Source: Streptococcus suis YS161
Lineage (GTDB): Bacteria; Bacillota; Bacilli; Lactobacillales; Streptococcaceae
Direction of reading: 5' to 3'
NCBI RefSeq assembly: GCF_002760245.1
Contig: NZ_ASCA01000033.1
Coordinates: 1 to 64,000 of the forward strand
Length of the DNA stretch: 64,000 bases
Part shown: one piece after another, positions 21,404-32,285 of the stretch
Layout of the letters: each line of letters begins with the position of its first letter
How positions within the stretch are numbered: the first letter of the stretch is position 1
The notes under the pieces: model-generated
What the model saw: only the letters and a program-made list of their open reading frames with translations
The model's database searches: none
Told to the model about the DNA's origin: nothing
Program-made: the position numbers and the translations under genes

Positions 21404-22159
21404 TTATACACCGCCAAAACGTCTGTGGCGACGGTTGTATTCTTTAATCGCTAATTTAAGTGCTTCTCCATCAAAATCAGGCCAAGCAATATCTGTAAAG
21501 TACAGCTCGCTGTAGGCTGTTTGCCACGGCAGGAAGTTGCTAAGACGAAGTTCACCACTTGTACGGATAACTAGATCGGGATCGCGTAACGTTGGTGATA
21601 AGGTTCCTGTATAGAGGTAATCCGCTATTAATTTCTCATCAATATCACCAGGATTGAACTTGGCATCCAAGACATCTTGCGCAATAGCCTTGACTGCACG
21701 AGTCACCTCATCACGACCGCCATAGTTCAGAGCGAAATTGAGAATCAAACCAGTGTTATTCTTCGTTTTTTGTTCAGCTTTATAAAGCGCATTGAGAGTC
21801 GGAACAGGAAGTTTGGAATGGTCACCAATCATCTGAATTTTGACATTATTGGCATGGAGTTCAGGAACATACTTATCATAAAACTCCACAGGTAGATTCA
21901 TGATAAACTTCACTTCTTTTTCCGGTCGAGACCAGTTTTCTGTAGAAAAGGCATAGACAGTTAACACCTTTACTCCCAAATCAGAAGCCGTCTTGGTAAC
22001 CTTTTGAAGTGCATCCATACCAGCCTTATGCCCCATAATACGTGGTTGCATCCGCTTTTTCGCCCAACGGCCATTGCCATCCATAATCACAGCGATATGC
22101 TTAGGGACTTCAATTGCTGTTTCAATGCTTTCTTTCTTTTTAAAATTAAATTTAAACAT
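21404..22159 (-). CDS. uppS: Isoprenyl transferase (undecaprenyl diphosphate synthase)
   Basis: Makes undecaprenyl diphosphate, the lipid carrier for peptidoglycan, by cis-condensation. From MFKFNFKKKE the product is 251 residues. Signatures are HIAVIMDGNGRWAKKR (catalytic Asp), TVYAFSTENWSRP, NYGGRDEV and DLVIRTSGELRLSNFLPWQTAYSE. The start at 22159 follows AAGGAA; an upstream Met at 22189 lacks a site. First gene of the uppS-cdsA-rseP unit. Confidence 0.97.
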   Translation of the reverse strand: MFKFNFKKKESIETAIEVPKHIAVIMDGNGRWAKKRMQPRIMGHKAGMDALQKVTKTASDLGVKVLTVYAFSTENWSRPEKEVKFIMNLPVEFYDKYVPELHANNVKIQMIGDHSKLPVPTLNALYKAEQKTKNNTGLILNFALNYGGRDEVTRAVKAIAQDVLDAKFNPGDIDEKLIADYLYTGTLSPTLRDPDLVIRTSGELRLSNFLPWQTAYSELYFTDIAWPDFDGEALKLAIKEYNRRHRRFGGV

Positions 22160-22234
22160 GGTATTTTCCTTATTGTATAATCGTTTCATTATACCATATT
22201 TTTACCTAGGATAGCAAAAATCAGGCAGGGCTAA

Positions 22235-22266
22235 AACAAGAGAAAACCAAGGTTTCCCTCGGTTTT
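22235..22266 (-). terminator. Intrinsic terminator of yajC
   Basis: On the minus strand AAACCGAGG/CCTTGGTTT forms a stem with a GAAA loop directly after the yajC stop codon. The downstream T tract is short and interrupted. Confidence 0.6.
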
Positions 22267-22272
22267 TCATCC

Positions 22273-22596
22273 TTATTCTTCAATTGCAGATTCTGGAGTC
22301 GCTTCTGTCGTTTCAACTGCCACTTCTTCAACAACTGCAGATGTAGTACCTGAACTTGCTACACGATTACGAATAGCACCACGTTCAAATGTCAAATAAA
22401 CACCATCAACATCGAGAACAACCTTTTTATCATCGATTTCATCGACAATACCAAATAGCCCACCAATGGTCACAATTTCATCACCTTTTTTGATTTGGCT
22501 AAGTGCATCTTGGCGTTGTTTTTGTTGTTTACGTTGCGAATAGAACATAAAACCAATCATGGCAACCATGACAAGCGGCAAAAATAAACCTTCCAT
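22273..22596 (-). CDS. yajC: Preprotein translocase accessory subunit YajC
   Basis: A 107-residue protein with one N-terminal membrane helix (FLPLVMVAMIGFMFYSQRKQQKQ) and the conserved cytoplasmic stretch LSQIKKGDEIVTIGGLFGIVDEIDDKKVVLDVDG, typical of YajC, which associates with SecDF and the Sec translocon. The C-terminus is an acidic, Thr/Val-rich tail. It stands between terminators and appears monocistronic. Confidence 0.95.
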   Translation of the reverse strand: MEGLFLPLVMVAMIGFMFYSQRKQQKQRQDALSQIKKGDEIVTIGGLFGIVDEIDDKKVVLDVDGVYLTFERGAIRNRVASSGTTSAVVEEVAVETTEATPESAIEE

Positions 22597-22672
22597 TTGT
22601 TTACCTCTTTTATTGTTTGATAAGCATGATTATATCAAATTCTTGACAAGAAAGCAAAGTTCGACCAAACAG

Positions 22673-22697
22673 AAAAAGACCGAACTTTCGTTCAGTC
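22673..22697 (-). terminator. Intrinsic terminator of purA
   Basis: Minus strand GACTGAAC-GAAA-GTTCGGTC (one G-U pair) followed by TTTTT, just downstream of the purA stop codon. Confidence 0.8.
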
Positions 22698-22705
22698 TTC
22701 GCACA

Positions 22706-24085
<1,380 letters not shown>

Positions 24086-24087
24086 TT

Positions 24088-24140
24088 ATTTTATCAAAAA
24101 ACGAACATTTTTTCAAGAATTTCTTACATTTTCGTTTATA
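24088..24140 (-). promoter_or_regulatory. purA promoter with PurBox-like sites
   Basis: Minus-strand -35 TTGAAA (24111-24116) and -10 TAAAAT (24088-24093) are 17 bp apart. AAAACGAACATT (24099-24110) lies in the spacer and an inverted, weaker copy (ATTTTCGTTTA, 24129-24139) is just upstream. These resemble the PurBox AWWWCCGAACWWT bound by PurR; the match is partial. Confidence 0.5.
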
Positions 24141-24297
24141 ACGGATGTTATCCTTTTATTTAAATAGATAAAAAGAAAAATACGAACAAAGCACCTTCTT
24201 AAACATTTTTAAAGTTGTTTTTTGTTGAAATTCCCGAAGTCTGCAGTTTCTGGACAGTAACCAACTTCATTTTTTTCCTTGAAAACGTAGCAGAAAT

Positions 24298-24326
24298 TTG
24301 TATTTGTACCCCAAACTAGATAAAAT
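24298..24326 (+). promoter_or_regulatory. Probable gshF promoter
   Basis: -35 TTGTAT (24298-24303) and -10 TAAAAT (24321-24326), 17-bp spacer, about 40 bases before the gshF start. Confidence 0.55.
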
Positions 24327-24364
24327 TGGAAGTAGATTTTAAGAGAAACAAAAAAGGATTGCTT

Positions 24365-26596
24365 ATGTTACAGAAATTATCCCCAAACAGTCCCATTCTC
24401 CAAGCCACCTTTGGTGTGGAACGGGAATCCTTACGAATGAATAACAACAACCGCGTAGCTCAGACGCCCCACCCAGAAAAATTGGGCTCACGCAATTTTC
24501 ATCCCTATATCCAGACAGACTACAGCGAACCACAGCTGGAGCTGATTACGCCTGTGGCTCATTCGACCAAGGAGGCCCGCCGTTTCCTAGGAGCCATTAC
24601 GGATGTAGCTGTTCGCTCTATGGAAAAAACAGAGTATCTCTGGCCCCTGTCTATGCCACCTGTGATTTCAGAGGATGAGATTCAGATTGCCCAGCTGGAG
24701 AGCGACTACGAGTACCAGTACCGTGTCGGCTTGGCGAAACGCTACGGCAAACTGCTTCAATCTATGTCAGGCATTCACTATAATTTTGAGCTAGGTAAAG
24801 ACCTGACCCAGCAACTCTTTGTAGTCAGTGGCTACGATGACCTTATCTCCTTCAAAAACGCCCTCTATCTCAAGCTGGCTCAGAATTTCTTACGCTACCG
24901 TTGGCTCTTAACCTACCTATATGGGGCAAGTAGCCTAGCCGAAAAAGGATTCCTAACCACGGAAGTCGGTTGCGTCCGTTCCATTCGTAATTCCAAGTAC
25001 GGCTATGTCAACTCCGATGATGTTCATATTTCCTTTTCTTCTCTCCAACAGTACGTGGCCGACATCGAACAAGCTGTCCAATCTGGTCAACTATCCGCTG
25101 AGAAGGAATTTTACTCTTCCGTCCGACTACGTGGAGCAAAGACTAGCCGTGACTACCTCAGCAAGGGGATTTCTTATTTAGAATTCCGTTCCTTCGACCT
25201 GAACCCCTATGACCCGCTTGCTATTAGTCAAGAAACCCTTGATACAGTCCACCTCTTTATCTTATCTCTTCTTTGGCTAGACCAACTGACAGATGTTGAT
25301 AACACCTTAGCAAAAGCAGATAAACTTAACAATCTCATCGCCCTCAGTCATCCACACACACCTCTACCTAACGATGCCGATGCCACGCCAATCTTAACGG
25401 CCATGAAAGCCATAGTTCTACACTTTGGACTGGATGACTACTATGGCCAGCTCATTACACATGTGGAGGCAGCACTTCAAGACCCTCGTTTGACCCTTTC
25501 TGGAAAAATAGCAGAGCAGGTTGAAGATGGGTCTCTGGAAAAGTTTGGTCAGCAGCAGGGACAAGTCTTTCATGACTATGCTTGGACAGCCCCTTACGCC
25601 CTCAAGGGCTATGAAAACATGGAACTCTCCACCCAGATGATTCTCTTTGACGCCATTCAGCTGGGCTTGAACGTGGAGATTTTGGATGAAGAAGACCAAT
25701 TTCTCAAACTATGGCATGGTGACCATGTCGAGTACATCAAAAATGGCAACATGACTTCCAAGGACAACTACGTCATTCCTCTAGCCATGGCCAACAAGGT
25801 CGTGACCAAGAAAATCTTGGACCAGGCTGGTTTTCCAGTACCTGCGGGAGCGGAATTTGCTAACAAGGAAGATGCCCTGCGGTACTACGGGCAGGTAGCC
25901 AGCTCTGCCATTGTTGTCAAACCAAAATCTACCAACTTCGGCCTAGGCATCTCTATCTTCCAGGAGCCAGCCAGCCTTGCGGACTATGAAAAAGCCCTGA
26001 ACATCGCCTTTTCGGAAGATAGCCATGTGCTCGTGGAGGAGTTCGTAGCGGGAACTGAGTACCGCTTCTTTATCCTTGATGGCAAGTGCGAGGCTGTCCT
26101 GCTCCGCGTCGCGGCCAATGTCGTGGGTGACGGTAGCTCAACCATCCGTGAATTGGTGGACCAAAAAAACCAAGATCCACTGCGAGGGCGTGACCATCGT
26201 TCGCCACTTGAAATCATCAATCTGGGTGATATCGAACTGCTCATGTTGGAGCAACAGGGCTACACACCTGATACGGTCTTGCCAGAAGGCGTCCAAGCCT
26301 TTCTGCGTGGCAATTCCAATATCTCAACGGGTGGTGACTCCATCGATATGACCGACCAGATGAACGAGTCCTACAAGCAACTGGCCGCCGATATGGCAAC
26401 TGCTATGAGAGCTTGGGCTTGTGGTGTGGACTTGATTATCCCCGACCGCACCAAGCCAGCAAGCAAGGAAGATCCAAACTGCACCTGTATCGAGCTTAAC
26501 TTCAACCCTGCCATGTACCTGCATACCTATACTTACGCAGGACCTGGTCAGAGCATTACGCCGAAAATTTTGAAAAAATTATTTCCAGAGCTATAG
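24365..26596 (+). CDS. gshF: Bifunctional glutamate-cysteine ligase/glutathione synthetase
   Basis: GshF makes glutathione in two ATP-dependent steps in one protein. The 743 residues comprise an N-terminal proteobacterial-type gamma-glutamylcysteine ligase (FGVERESLRMNNNNRVAQTPHPEKLGS; SGIHYNFEL) and a C-terminal ATP-grasp domain (from about residue 490: YVIPLAMANKVVTKKILDQAGFPVPAGAEF, VVKPKSTNFGLGISIF, LVEEFVAGTEYRFFILDG). The start at 24365 follows AAAAAAGGA; the upstream Met at 24326 has no site. Divergent from purA. Confidence 0.97.
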   Translation: MLQKLSPNSPILQATFGVERESLRMNNNNRVAQTPHPEKLGSRNFHPYIQTDYSEPQLELITPVAHSTKEARRFLGAITDVAVRSMEKTEYLWPLSMPPVISEDEIQIAQLESDYEYQYRVGLAKRYGKLLQSMSGIHYNFELGKDLTQQLFVVSGYDDLISFKNALYLKLAQNFLRYRWLLTYLYGASSLAEKGFLTTEVGCVRSIRNSKYGYVNSDDVHISFSSLQQYVADIEQAVQSGQLSAEKEFYSSVRLRGAKTSRDYLSKGISYLEFRSFDLNPYDPLAISQETLDTVHLFILSLLWLDQLTDVDNTLAKADKLNNLIALSHPHTPLPNDADATPILTAMKAIVLHFGLDDYYGQLITHVEAALQDPRLTLSGKIAEQVEDGSLEKFGQQQGQVFHDYAWTAPYALKGYENMELSTQMILFDAIQLGLNVEILDEEDQFLKLWHGDHVEYIKNGNMTSKDNYVIPLAMANKVVTKKILDQAGFPVPAGAEFANKEDALRYYGQVASSAIVVKPKSTNFGLGISIFQEPASLADYEKALNIAFSEDSHVLVEEFVAGTEYRFFILDGKCEAVLLRVAANVVGDGSSTIRELVDQKNQDPLRGRDHRSPLEIINLGDIELLMLEQQGYTPDTVLPEGVQAFLRGNSNISTGGDSIDMTDQMNESYKQLAADMATAMRAWACGVDLIIPDRTKPASKEDPNCTCIELNFNPAMYLHTYTYAGPGQSITPKILKKLFPEL

Positions 26597-26611
26597 TTTC
26601 CCATTTTCCTT

Positions 26612-26890
26612 ACTTTGTTAGTACTTACTTCAAAGGTTCGTGGAACTTTTGAAGGCTGGAGATAGGGCAAAGCACGTTCGCCTCAATAGCTGCAGGTTGC
26701 TGGGAGTGGGAAAGAACTCGACCAAGATAAAAAGAGTTCGTCAACAAGTCTTTATTTCTAGTTGTTGAGCTGAAACAGTCTATTCCCAGACATCAATTTA
26801 TGTGAGCTGACTGCCGTCAGCTTATATCTCCCACTTTAAAAGGTCTCCCAGACCTTTTAAACTCCCAACTAATGTTAAGTAAAATGAATA
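26612..26890. repeat. Degenerate mosaic of B- and A-type repeat pieces
   Basis: A B-like start (GTTAGTACTTACTTCAAAGG with GGCTGGAGATAGGGCAA) runs into the left half of a reverse family A element at 26702-26790 (GGGAGTGGGAAAGAACTCGAC, TTGTTGAGCTGAAACAGTCT). It ends with an AAAAGGTCTCCCAGACCTTTT hairpin at about 26838-26860. The right half of the A element is missing. Confidence 0.7.
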
Positions 26891-26892
26891 TG

Positions 26893-26926
26893 GCACCAAG
26901 ATAATCATTTATATCTGGGTGCTTTT
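26893..26926 (+). terminator. Hairpin with T-run, probable gshF terminator
   Basis: GCACC-AAGATA and TATCT-GGGTGC pair around ATCATTTA, followed by TTTTTATG. The distance from the gshF stop is explained by the intervening repeat. 26927-27130 is AT-rich with no gene seen. Confidence 0.6.
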
Positions 26927-27130
26927 TATGAACCAATTTCCAGCATCTCACTATATCGTTCGTTATTTGTTTTGTTTTCTAATGTATTTTTACTATTTCA
27001 TTTGAATTTTTAAAAATATCCGTATTATATCTAAAAAAAGTATTCCAAACGACTCATTTTTTGTTAAACTATATATATAACAACTGCAGACGTTTTGATA
27101 ACGTCCATATATAACAAAAAGGAGTTTTAT

Positions 27131-30100
27131 ATGAAGATTAGAAACCGTTCTCTCTTCTATACCGTAGGGTCTGTAGCGGTAACAGCCGGACTCTTGCTTA
27201 GCCTTGCTACTTCGCCCATACCATCTGTGCACGCTACTGAAGTGGCGATAGAGAATTATCCGTCGCTTGCAATAACCAAGTCGGAGGTCACGATACAAGG
27301 CTATCTTATTGCACCACTTAATAGTAGCGGAACCGCTTTTGACGCCACTAACAAAACAAATCTAGCCCTTGGTGCAAGCATGGATACTGCGGCCGCCGAC
27401 ACTATCCCTATTCAACTAAAAGAACCTCTTCGCAGCCAATTCAACCTCGTTGATCATCCCGAACTAGTCGGAAAATTGGTTCGCATCACAGGAACTAGCG
27501 ATACATACATGAAGCGAGCTGGGATCAAGCCAGCTACAGCGATTGAAATCGTAGATTCATCTTCTACTAATGTTCAGCCACCAACAAGTGAAAATACAGC
27601 TACCAAACCAAGTGACCTTGTTTCTACACCGATTGCTACTGTTCGCTCTGGTGCACAAGGAACAGAGTACACCGTTTCTGGTAAAATTATTAGCCTAGTA
27701 AACGGTTGGGGAGGAAACGGCTTTTACCTCCAAGATTCTGACGGTGCTGGTATCTATATCTACCCTGGGGCTGTCTTGGGCTATCAGCCTGGTGATACAG
27801 TCCAATTAACAGGAACATTGGGTGAGTATAAAGGCGAACTCCAACTAACCACAGTTAGCAACCACAAGGCTATCTCTGAGCATTTCAACGCTCCCATTAC
27901 AGAAACAAACATCGCTCAGTTAGCAACACAAGCACAGGCAACACTAGTTTCTCTAAAAAACTTGACTGTCGGAGATATTCAAAGCGATAGCTATCAAAAT
28001 GCTACCTTTACCGTAACTGACTCCGAAGGACAAACTGTTGATGTACGCTTAGATAGCCGAACAGGTATCAAAACGGCTGATCTTTTGAACCATATCAACA
28101 AGGGAGATAAGATTAATCTAACCGCTATTTTATCCACCTATAATGGAAAAATACAATTAAAACCATTTGACCTCTCTCATTTTGAAGTCGTTGAAAAGGC
28201 AACAACAGAAACAACACCTGGCAAGACCGAAACTGTAACAGTCGGTCACATTCAAGGTGCAAGTCACCAATCACCTCTAACCAATCAATCTGTGATTCTT
28301 AAAAACGTCGTAGTAACCTACGTTACCTCTGCCAATAACTTCTACGTGCAAGATGTCACACCAGATGGAGACGTCAAAACATCTGACGGTATTAATATTT
28401 TTACTGACAAATTAAAAACAAATGTCAAGGTAGGAGATCTTGTCACTATCGCAGGACGTGTAGAAGAATACCTCGGAAAAGGTTATACAGAACGTGGAAC
28501 AGACTTAACCATCACACAAATTCGAGCTACTGAAGTAACTGTGGATGGGACTGCACCTGTACCATCTCCTATAGTCCTTGGTCTTGATCTGACCATCCCA
28601 GCAGATATTATCGACAACGACGGTTTGGCTCAATTTGATCCAGAACAAGATGCGCTCGATTTCTGGGAATCCGTTGAGGGCATGGTGGTTGCCGTGGATG
28701 ATGCAAAAATCCTTGGTCCACTAAAAAACAAGGAAATCTATGTCACTCCTGCCACTAGTCAACTTCCTTTAAATAATGTTGGAGGCGTCAACCTTCGCCC
28801 TGAAGGGAATAATACCAATATTATTCCTCTACTTTTGAAAAATGGAAAACAAATCGTCAAATCAGGAGACTATTTCACCGGTCGTATCGCTGGACCAGTC
28901 ACCTACTCTTACACCAATTATAAAGTCTATGTAGATGATAGCACCCTTCCAACCTTGCACGAAGGAGCTACAAAACCAGAAACGACAACTATTATCCCAA
29001 ATGATGACAAGCTGACTATCGCTTCTTATAACATTGAAAACTTTTCTGCTGACAGTAAGTCAACATCAGACGCTAAAGTCCAACGCATTGCCAAATCCTT
29101 TGTTTCAGACCTACATTCTCCAGATATTATCGGATTGATTGAAGTGCAGGACAACAACGGTGCTACAAATGACGGCACAACTGATGCTAGTAAGAGTGCT
29201 GAGCGCCTAATTGCAGCCATTCAAGCAGCCGGCGGACCAATCTATACCTATGTGGATATTGCTCCTGAAAACAACAAAGACGGTGGACAAGAGGGAGGCA
29301 ATATTCGCGTCGGCTTCCTCTACAACTCAAAACGTGTCAGCCTATCTGACAAACCAATCGGTACCGCAACACAGGCAGTTGCATGGGAAAACGGCGAACT
29401 CAATCTCAGCCTGGGCCGAATCGACCCAACCAACCCTGCTTGGGCAGCTGTCCGCAAAACACTTGCAGCTGAATTCGTCTTCAACGGCGAGAAAGTCGTT
29501 GTCCTTGCCAACCATCTCAACTCAAAACGCGGTGACAATGGTCTCTACGGAAAAATCCAACCTGTCAGCTTCAAGTCCGAAGAAAAACGCCACATACTAG
29601 CACAAACTATCGCTGACTTTACAAAAGCAGGCTTAGCTCAAAATCCAAATGCTAATATCGTTATGCTAGGCGACTTCAATGACTATGAATTTACTAAAAC
29701 CATAGAAATTTTAGAAACAGGAGGAATGGCTAACCTCGTTAGTCGTCATGATGCATCCGATCGCTTCTCTTACTTCTATAACGGAAACAATCAGTCTCTT
29801 GACAATATGCTAGTATCAACTAACTTGTTGGACCGCTATGCCTTTGATATGGTCCATGTCAATTCAGCCTTTATGGAAGAACATGGCAGAGCTTCTGACC
29901 ACGATCCACTATTGGTACAACTGGATGTGACAAAGGCACAAGAACCAACTCAACCAGAACCAAGCGACAAGCAGACAGATGACTCAGGAACAGTCAATAA
30001 TAGTGATGACAATGGTATGACCAACAATAACAAGCCAACAAATCTTTCAACTTCTAATCAAACAGCTGTAAATGCTGATGACCGTTCTGGCGCTACAGAC

Positions 30101-30247
30101 AAGGGACAAACAACCGTGACCCCTACTGCCAAAAACAGTCAAAAGAAAATCCTTCCAAAGACAGGAGGAGAAACAAGCTTTGTACTTATCACAATCGGTC
30201 TCGTAATCTTGAGCGCCTGCCTTGTCAAAAAACAAAAAGAATCCTAA
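27131..30247 (+). CDS. ssnA: Cell-wall-anchored DNase (SsnA-type nuclease, LPXTG)
   Basis: A 1038-residue secreted nuclease. It has a signal peptide (residues 1 to about 35, ending SIPSVHA-like PSVHA), OB-fold-type modules (for example EYTVSGKIISLVNGWGGNGFYLQD), and a DNase I-like endonuclease/exonuclease/phosphatase domain from about residue 635 (LTIASYNIENFSAD; IIGLIEVQDNNG; VLANHLNSKRGD; MLGDFNDYEF; GRASDHDPLLVQLD). A Thr/Asn-rich wall-spanning stretch follows, then LPKTG at about residue 1008, a hydrophobic helix and a KKQKES tail for sortase A. The layout matches SsnA of S. suis, which degrades DNA including neutrophil traps. The start at 27131 follows AAAAAGGAG. Confidence 0.93.
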   Translation: MKIRNRSLFYTVGSVAVTAGLLLSLATSPIPSVHATEVAIENYPSLAITKSEVTIQGYLIAPLNSSGTAFDATNKTNLALGASMDTAAADTIPIQLKEPLRSQFNLVDHPELVGKLVRITGTSDTYMKRAGIKPATAIEIVDSSSTNVQPPTSENTATKPSDLVSTPIATVRSGAQGTEYTVSGKIISLVNGWGGNGFYLQDSDGAGIYIYPGAVLGYQPGDTVQLTGTLGEYKGELQLTTVSNHKAISEHFNAPITETNIAQLATQAQATLVSLKNLTVGDIQSDSYQNATFTVTDSEGQTVDVRLDSRTGIKTADLLNHINKGDKINLTAILSTYNGKIQLKPFDLSHFEVVEKATTETTPGKTETVTVGHIQGASHQSPLTNQSVILKNVVVTYVTSANNFYVQDVTPDGDVKTSDGINIFTDKLKTNVKVGDLVTIAGRVEEYLGKGYTERGTDLTITQIRATEVTVDGTAPVPSPIVLGLDLTIPADIIDNDGLAQFDPEQDALDFWESVEGMVVAVDDAKILGPLKNKEIYVTPATSQLPLNNVGGVNLRPEGNNTNIIPLLLKNGKQIVKSGDYFTGRIAGPVTYSYTNYKVYVDDSTLPTLHEGATKPETTTIIPNDDKLTIASYNIENFSADSKSTSDAKVQRIAKSFVSDLHSPDIIGLIEVQDNNGATNDGTTDASKSAERLIAAIQAAGGPIYTYVDIAPENNKDGGQEGGNIRVGFLYNSKRVSLSDKPIGTATQAVAWENGELNLSLGRIDPTNPAWAAVRKTLAAEFVFNGEKVVVLANHLNSKRGDNGLYGKIQPVSFKSEEKRHILAQTIADFTKAGLAQNPNANIVMLGDFNDYEFTKTIEILETGGMANLVSRHDASDRFSYFYNGNNQSLDNMLVSTNLLDRYAFDMVHVNSAFMEEHGRASDHDPLLVQLDVTKAQEPTQPEPSDKQTDDSGTVNNSDDNGMTNNNKPTNLSTSNQTAVNADDRSGATDKGQTTVTPTAKNSQKKILPKTGGETSFVLITIGLVILSACLVKKQKES

Positions 30248-30253
30248 TCATTT

Positions 30254-30291
30254 TTTGAGCTTGAAAGCATGACTTTCAGGCTCATTTTTCT
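30254..30291 (+). terminator. Intrinsic terminator of ssnA
   Basis: GAGCTTGAAAG/CTTTCAGGCTC stem followed by ATTTTTC, directly after the ssnA stop codon. Confidence 0.75.
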
Positions 30292-30308
30292 ACTGCTTCA
30301 CATCTACT

Positions 30309-30319
30309 TATGCTATAAT
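30309..30319 (+). promoter_or_regulatory. Extended -10 promoter for a leaderless hslO transcript
   Basis: TGC-TATAAT (the -10 hexamer at 30314-30319 with an upstream TG) ends only 7 bases before the hslO ATG, so the transcription start would fall at or next to the A of the ATG. No ribosome binding site exists in between. Confidence 0.65.
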
Positions 30320-30326
30320 AATCTTT

Positions 30327-31193
30327 ATGGATAAAATTATTAAGACACTATCAAAAAGCGGGCATTTTCGTGCCTTTGTGCTAGACAGCACAGAAACCGT
30401 GAAAACAGCCCAAGAAAAACACGACACCATGGCGTCGTCCACCGTTGCTCTGGGGCGCACCCTCATTGCCAATCAGATTTTGGCTGCCAACGAAAAAGGC
30501 GACACCAAGATCACCCTGAAAATCTTGGCTAGCGGTGCTGTTGGGGCTATCATCTCCGTTGCCAATACCAAAGGTCAGGTCAAGGGCTACATTCAAAATC
30601 CTGACTTAGACTACAAACGGACAGCGACTGGCGAAGTTATCGTTGGACCTCTCGTGGGCAATGGTCAATTCCTAGTTATCACAGACTACGGAACAGGTCA
30701 TCCTTACAATTCCATGACACCCTTAATCTCTGGTGAAATTGGTGAAGACTTTGCCTACTTCCTAACAGACAGCCAGCAGACACCATCTGCGGTGGGACTG
30801 AATGTCTTGTTGGACGAGGAAGACAAGGTCAAGGTAGCTGGCGGATTCTTGTTGCAAGTTTTACCAGGTGCGACCGAGGCTGAAATTGCCCGTTTCGAGA
30901 AACGCATCCAAGAAATGCCTGCCATTTCAAGCTTGCTGGCTTCTGAAAACCATATAGAAGCTCTGCTATCCGCCATTTATGGCGACGACGACTTCAAACG
31001 CCTGTCAGAAGAAGAAATCGGTTTTGTCTGCGACTGCTCTAAGGACCGCTTCCTCGATGCTCTGGCCAGCTTGCCAAAAGCGGACCTGCAAGAGATGAAG
31101 GAAGAAGACAAGGGCGTGGACATCACCTGCCAATTCTGCCAGACCCATTACCACTTTGACGAAAACGATTTGGAGGAACTCATCAATGGCTAA
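30327..31193 (+). CDS. hslO: Redox-regulated chaperone Hsp33
   Basis: A 288-residue cytosolic holdase activated by oxidation. The N-terminal substrate-binding domain is followed by the C-terminal zinc switch with CDCSKDRF and [19 protein letters not shown], giving the CxC and CxxC cysteines that release zinc on oxidation. It overlaps dusB by eight bases, the arrangement common in streptococci. The promoter is so close that the mRNA is probably leaderless. Confidence 0.96.
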   Translation: MDKIIKTLSKSGHFRAFVLDSTETVKTAQEKHDTMASSTVALGRTLIANQILAANEKGDTKITLKILASGAVGAIISVANTKGQVKGYIQNPDLDYKRTATGEVIVGPLVGNGQFLVITDYGTGHPYNSMTPLISGEIGEDFAYFLTDSQQTPSAVGLNVLLDEEDKVKVAGGFLLQVLPGATEAEIARFEKRIQEMPAISSLLASENHIEALLSAIYGDDDFKRLSEEEIGFVCDCSKDRFLDALASLPKADLQEMKEEDKGVDITCQFCQTHYHFDENDLEELING

Positions 31194-32169
31194 TCTCAAC
31201 ACTCCTTTCATGATTGGTGATGTGGAAATCCCCAATCGCTGCGTGCTGGCCCCAATGGCTGGCGTGACCAACTCGGCCTTCCGCACCATTGCCAAAGAAA
31301 TGGGCGCAGGCCTGGTCGTTATGGAAATGATTTCTGAAAAAGGCCTTCTCTACAACAACGAGAAGACCCTCCATATGCTCCATATCGACGACAACGAATA
31401 CCCTATGTCTATCCAGCTTTTCGGTGGCGATGCCGAAGGACTAAAACGGGCTGCCGACTTCATCCAGACCAATACCAAGGCTAATATCGTAGATATTAAC
31501 ATGGGCTGCCCTGTCAACAAGGTCGTTAAAAACGAAGCTGGTGCCAAGTGGCTCAAGGACCCCGACAAGATTTACCACATCATCAAGGAAGTGACCTCGG
31601 TCCTCGATATTCCCTTGACAGTTAAAATGCGGACGGGTTGGAACAATACCGACCTAGCGGTCGAAAACGCCCTGGCCGCAGAAAGTGCCGGTGTGTCTGC
31701 CCTGGCCATGCACGGACGGACCCGCGAGCAGATGTACACAGGAACGGTTGACCTAGAGACCTTGACCAAGGTAGCTGGCAGCCTGACCAAGATTCCTTTC
31801 ATCGCAAACGGCGACATCCGCACTGTAGAAGATGCCCGCCAGCGGATTGAGGAAGTCGGAGCCGATGCCGTCATGGTCGGACGGACTGCTATGGGAAATC
31901 CATACATCTTCAACCAAATCAACCACTATCTTGAAACAGGAGAAGTCCTGCCCGACCTCTCCTTTGACGACAAACTCAATGTCGCCTTCGACCACCTGAC
32001 CCGATTGACCAATCTTAAGGGCGAGTCCATTGCCGTTCGTGAATTCCGTGGTCTTGCCCCTCACTACCTCCGTGGCTCAGCTGGTGCAGCCAAGATCCGT
32101 GGAGCCGTTGCCCGAGCAGAGACTATCGAGCAGGTCCAAGAACTCTTTGACCAAGCACGAGAAGCCTAG
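31186..32169 (+). CDS. dusB: tRNA-dihydrouridine synthase
   Basis: A 327-residue FMN-dependent TIM-barrel enzyme that reduces uridine to dihydrouridine in tRNA D-loops. Signatures are [55 protein letters not shown] (catalytic Cys), [24 protein letters not shown] and [33 protein letters not shown]. Start MANLNTPFM at 31186 overlaps the end of hslO, implying coupling. The subfamily (DusB versus other Dus) is inferred from the general pattern. Confidence 0.93.
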   Translation: MANLNTPFMIGDVEIPNRCVLAPMAGVTNSAFRTIAKEMGAGLVVMEMISEKGLLYNNEKTLHMLHIDDNEYPMSIQLFGGDAEGLKRAADFIQTNTKANIVDINMGCPVNKVVKNEAGAKWLKDPDKIYHIIKEVTSVLDIPLTVKMRTGWNNTDLAVENALAAESAGVSALAMHGRTREQMYTGTVDLETLTKVAGSLTKIPFIANGDIRTVEDARQRIEEVGADAVMVGRTAMGNPYIFNQINHYLETGEVLPDLSFDDKLNVAFDHLTRLTNLKGESIAVREFRGLAPHYLRGSAGAAKIRGAVARAETIEQVQELFDQAREA

Positions 32170-32230
32170 CAGGAACGGATTGCTAAATAAGATAAACTGG
32201 CAGGTTAAAACTCGCTAACAATGAAACAGA

Positions 32231-32273
32231 AAAACGCATAAAACCAAGGTTAGGACCTGATTTTATGCGTTTT
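32231..32273. terminator. Bidirectional terminator
   Basis: AACGCATAAAA pairs with TTTTATGCGTT around an AGGTTAGGACCT loop, with A/T runs on both sides. It serves dusB (+) and the convergent nucleotidyltransferase gene (-). Confidence 0.8.
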
Positions 32274-32285
32274 TTCTATACTGTT

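Noticed and set aside
26993-27298. Minus-strand ORF of 101 codons upstream of and overlapping ssnA
   Set aside because: Overlaps the ssnA signal peptide in antisense, with no ribosome binding site or family resemblance.
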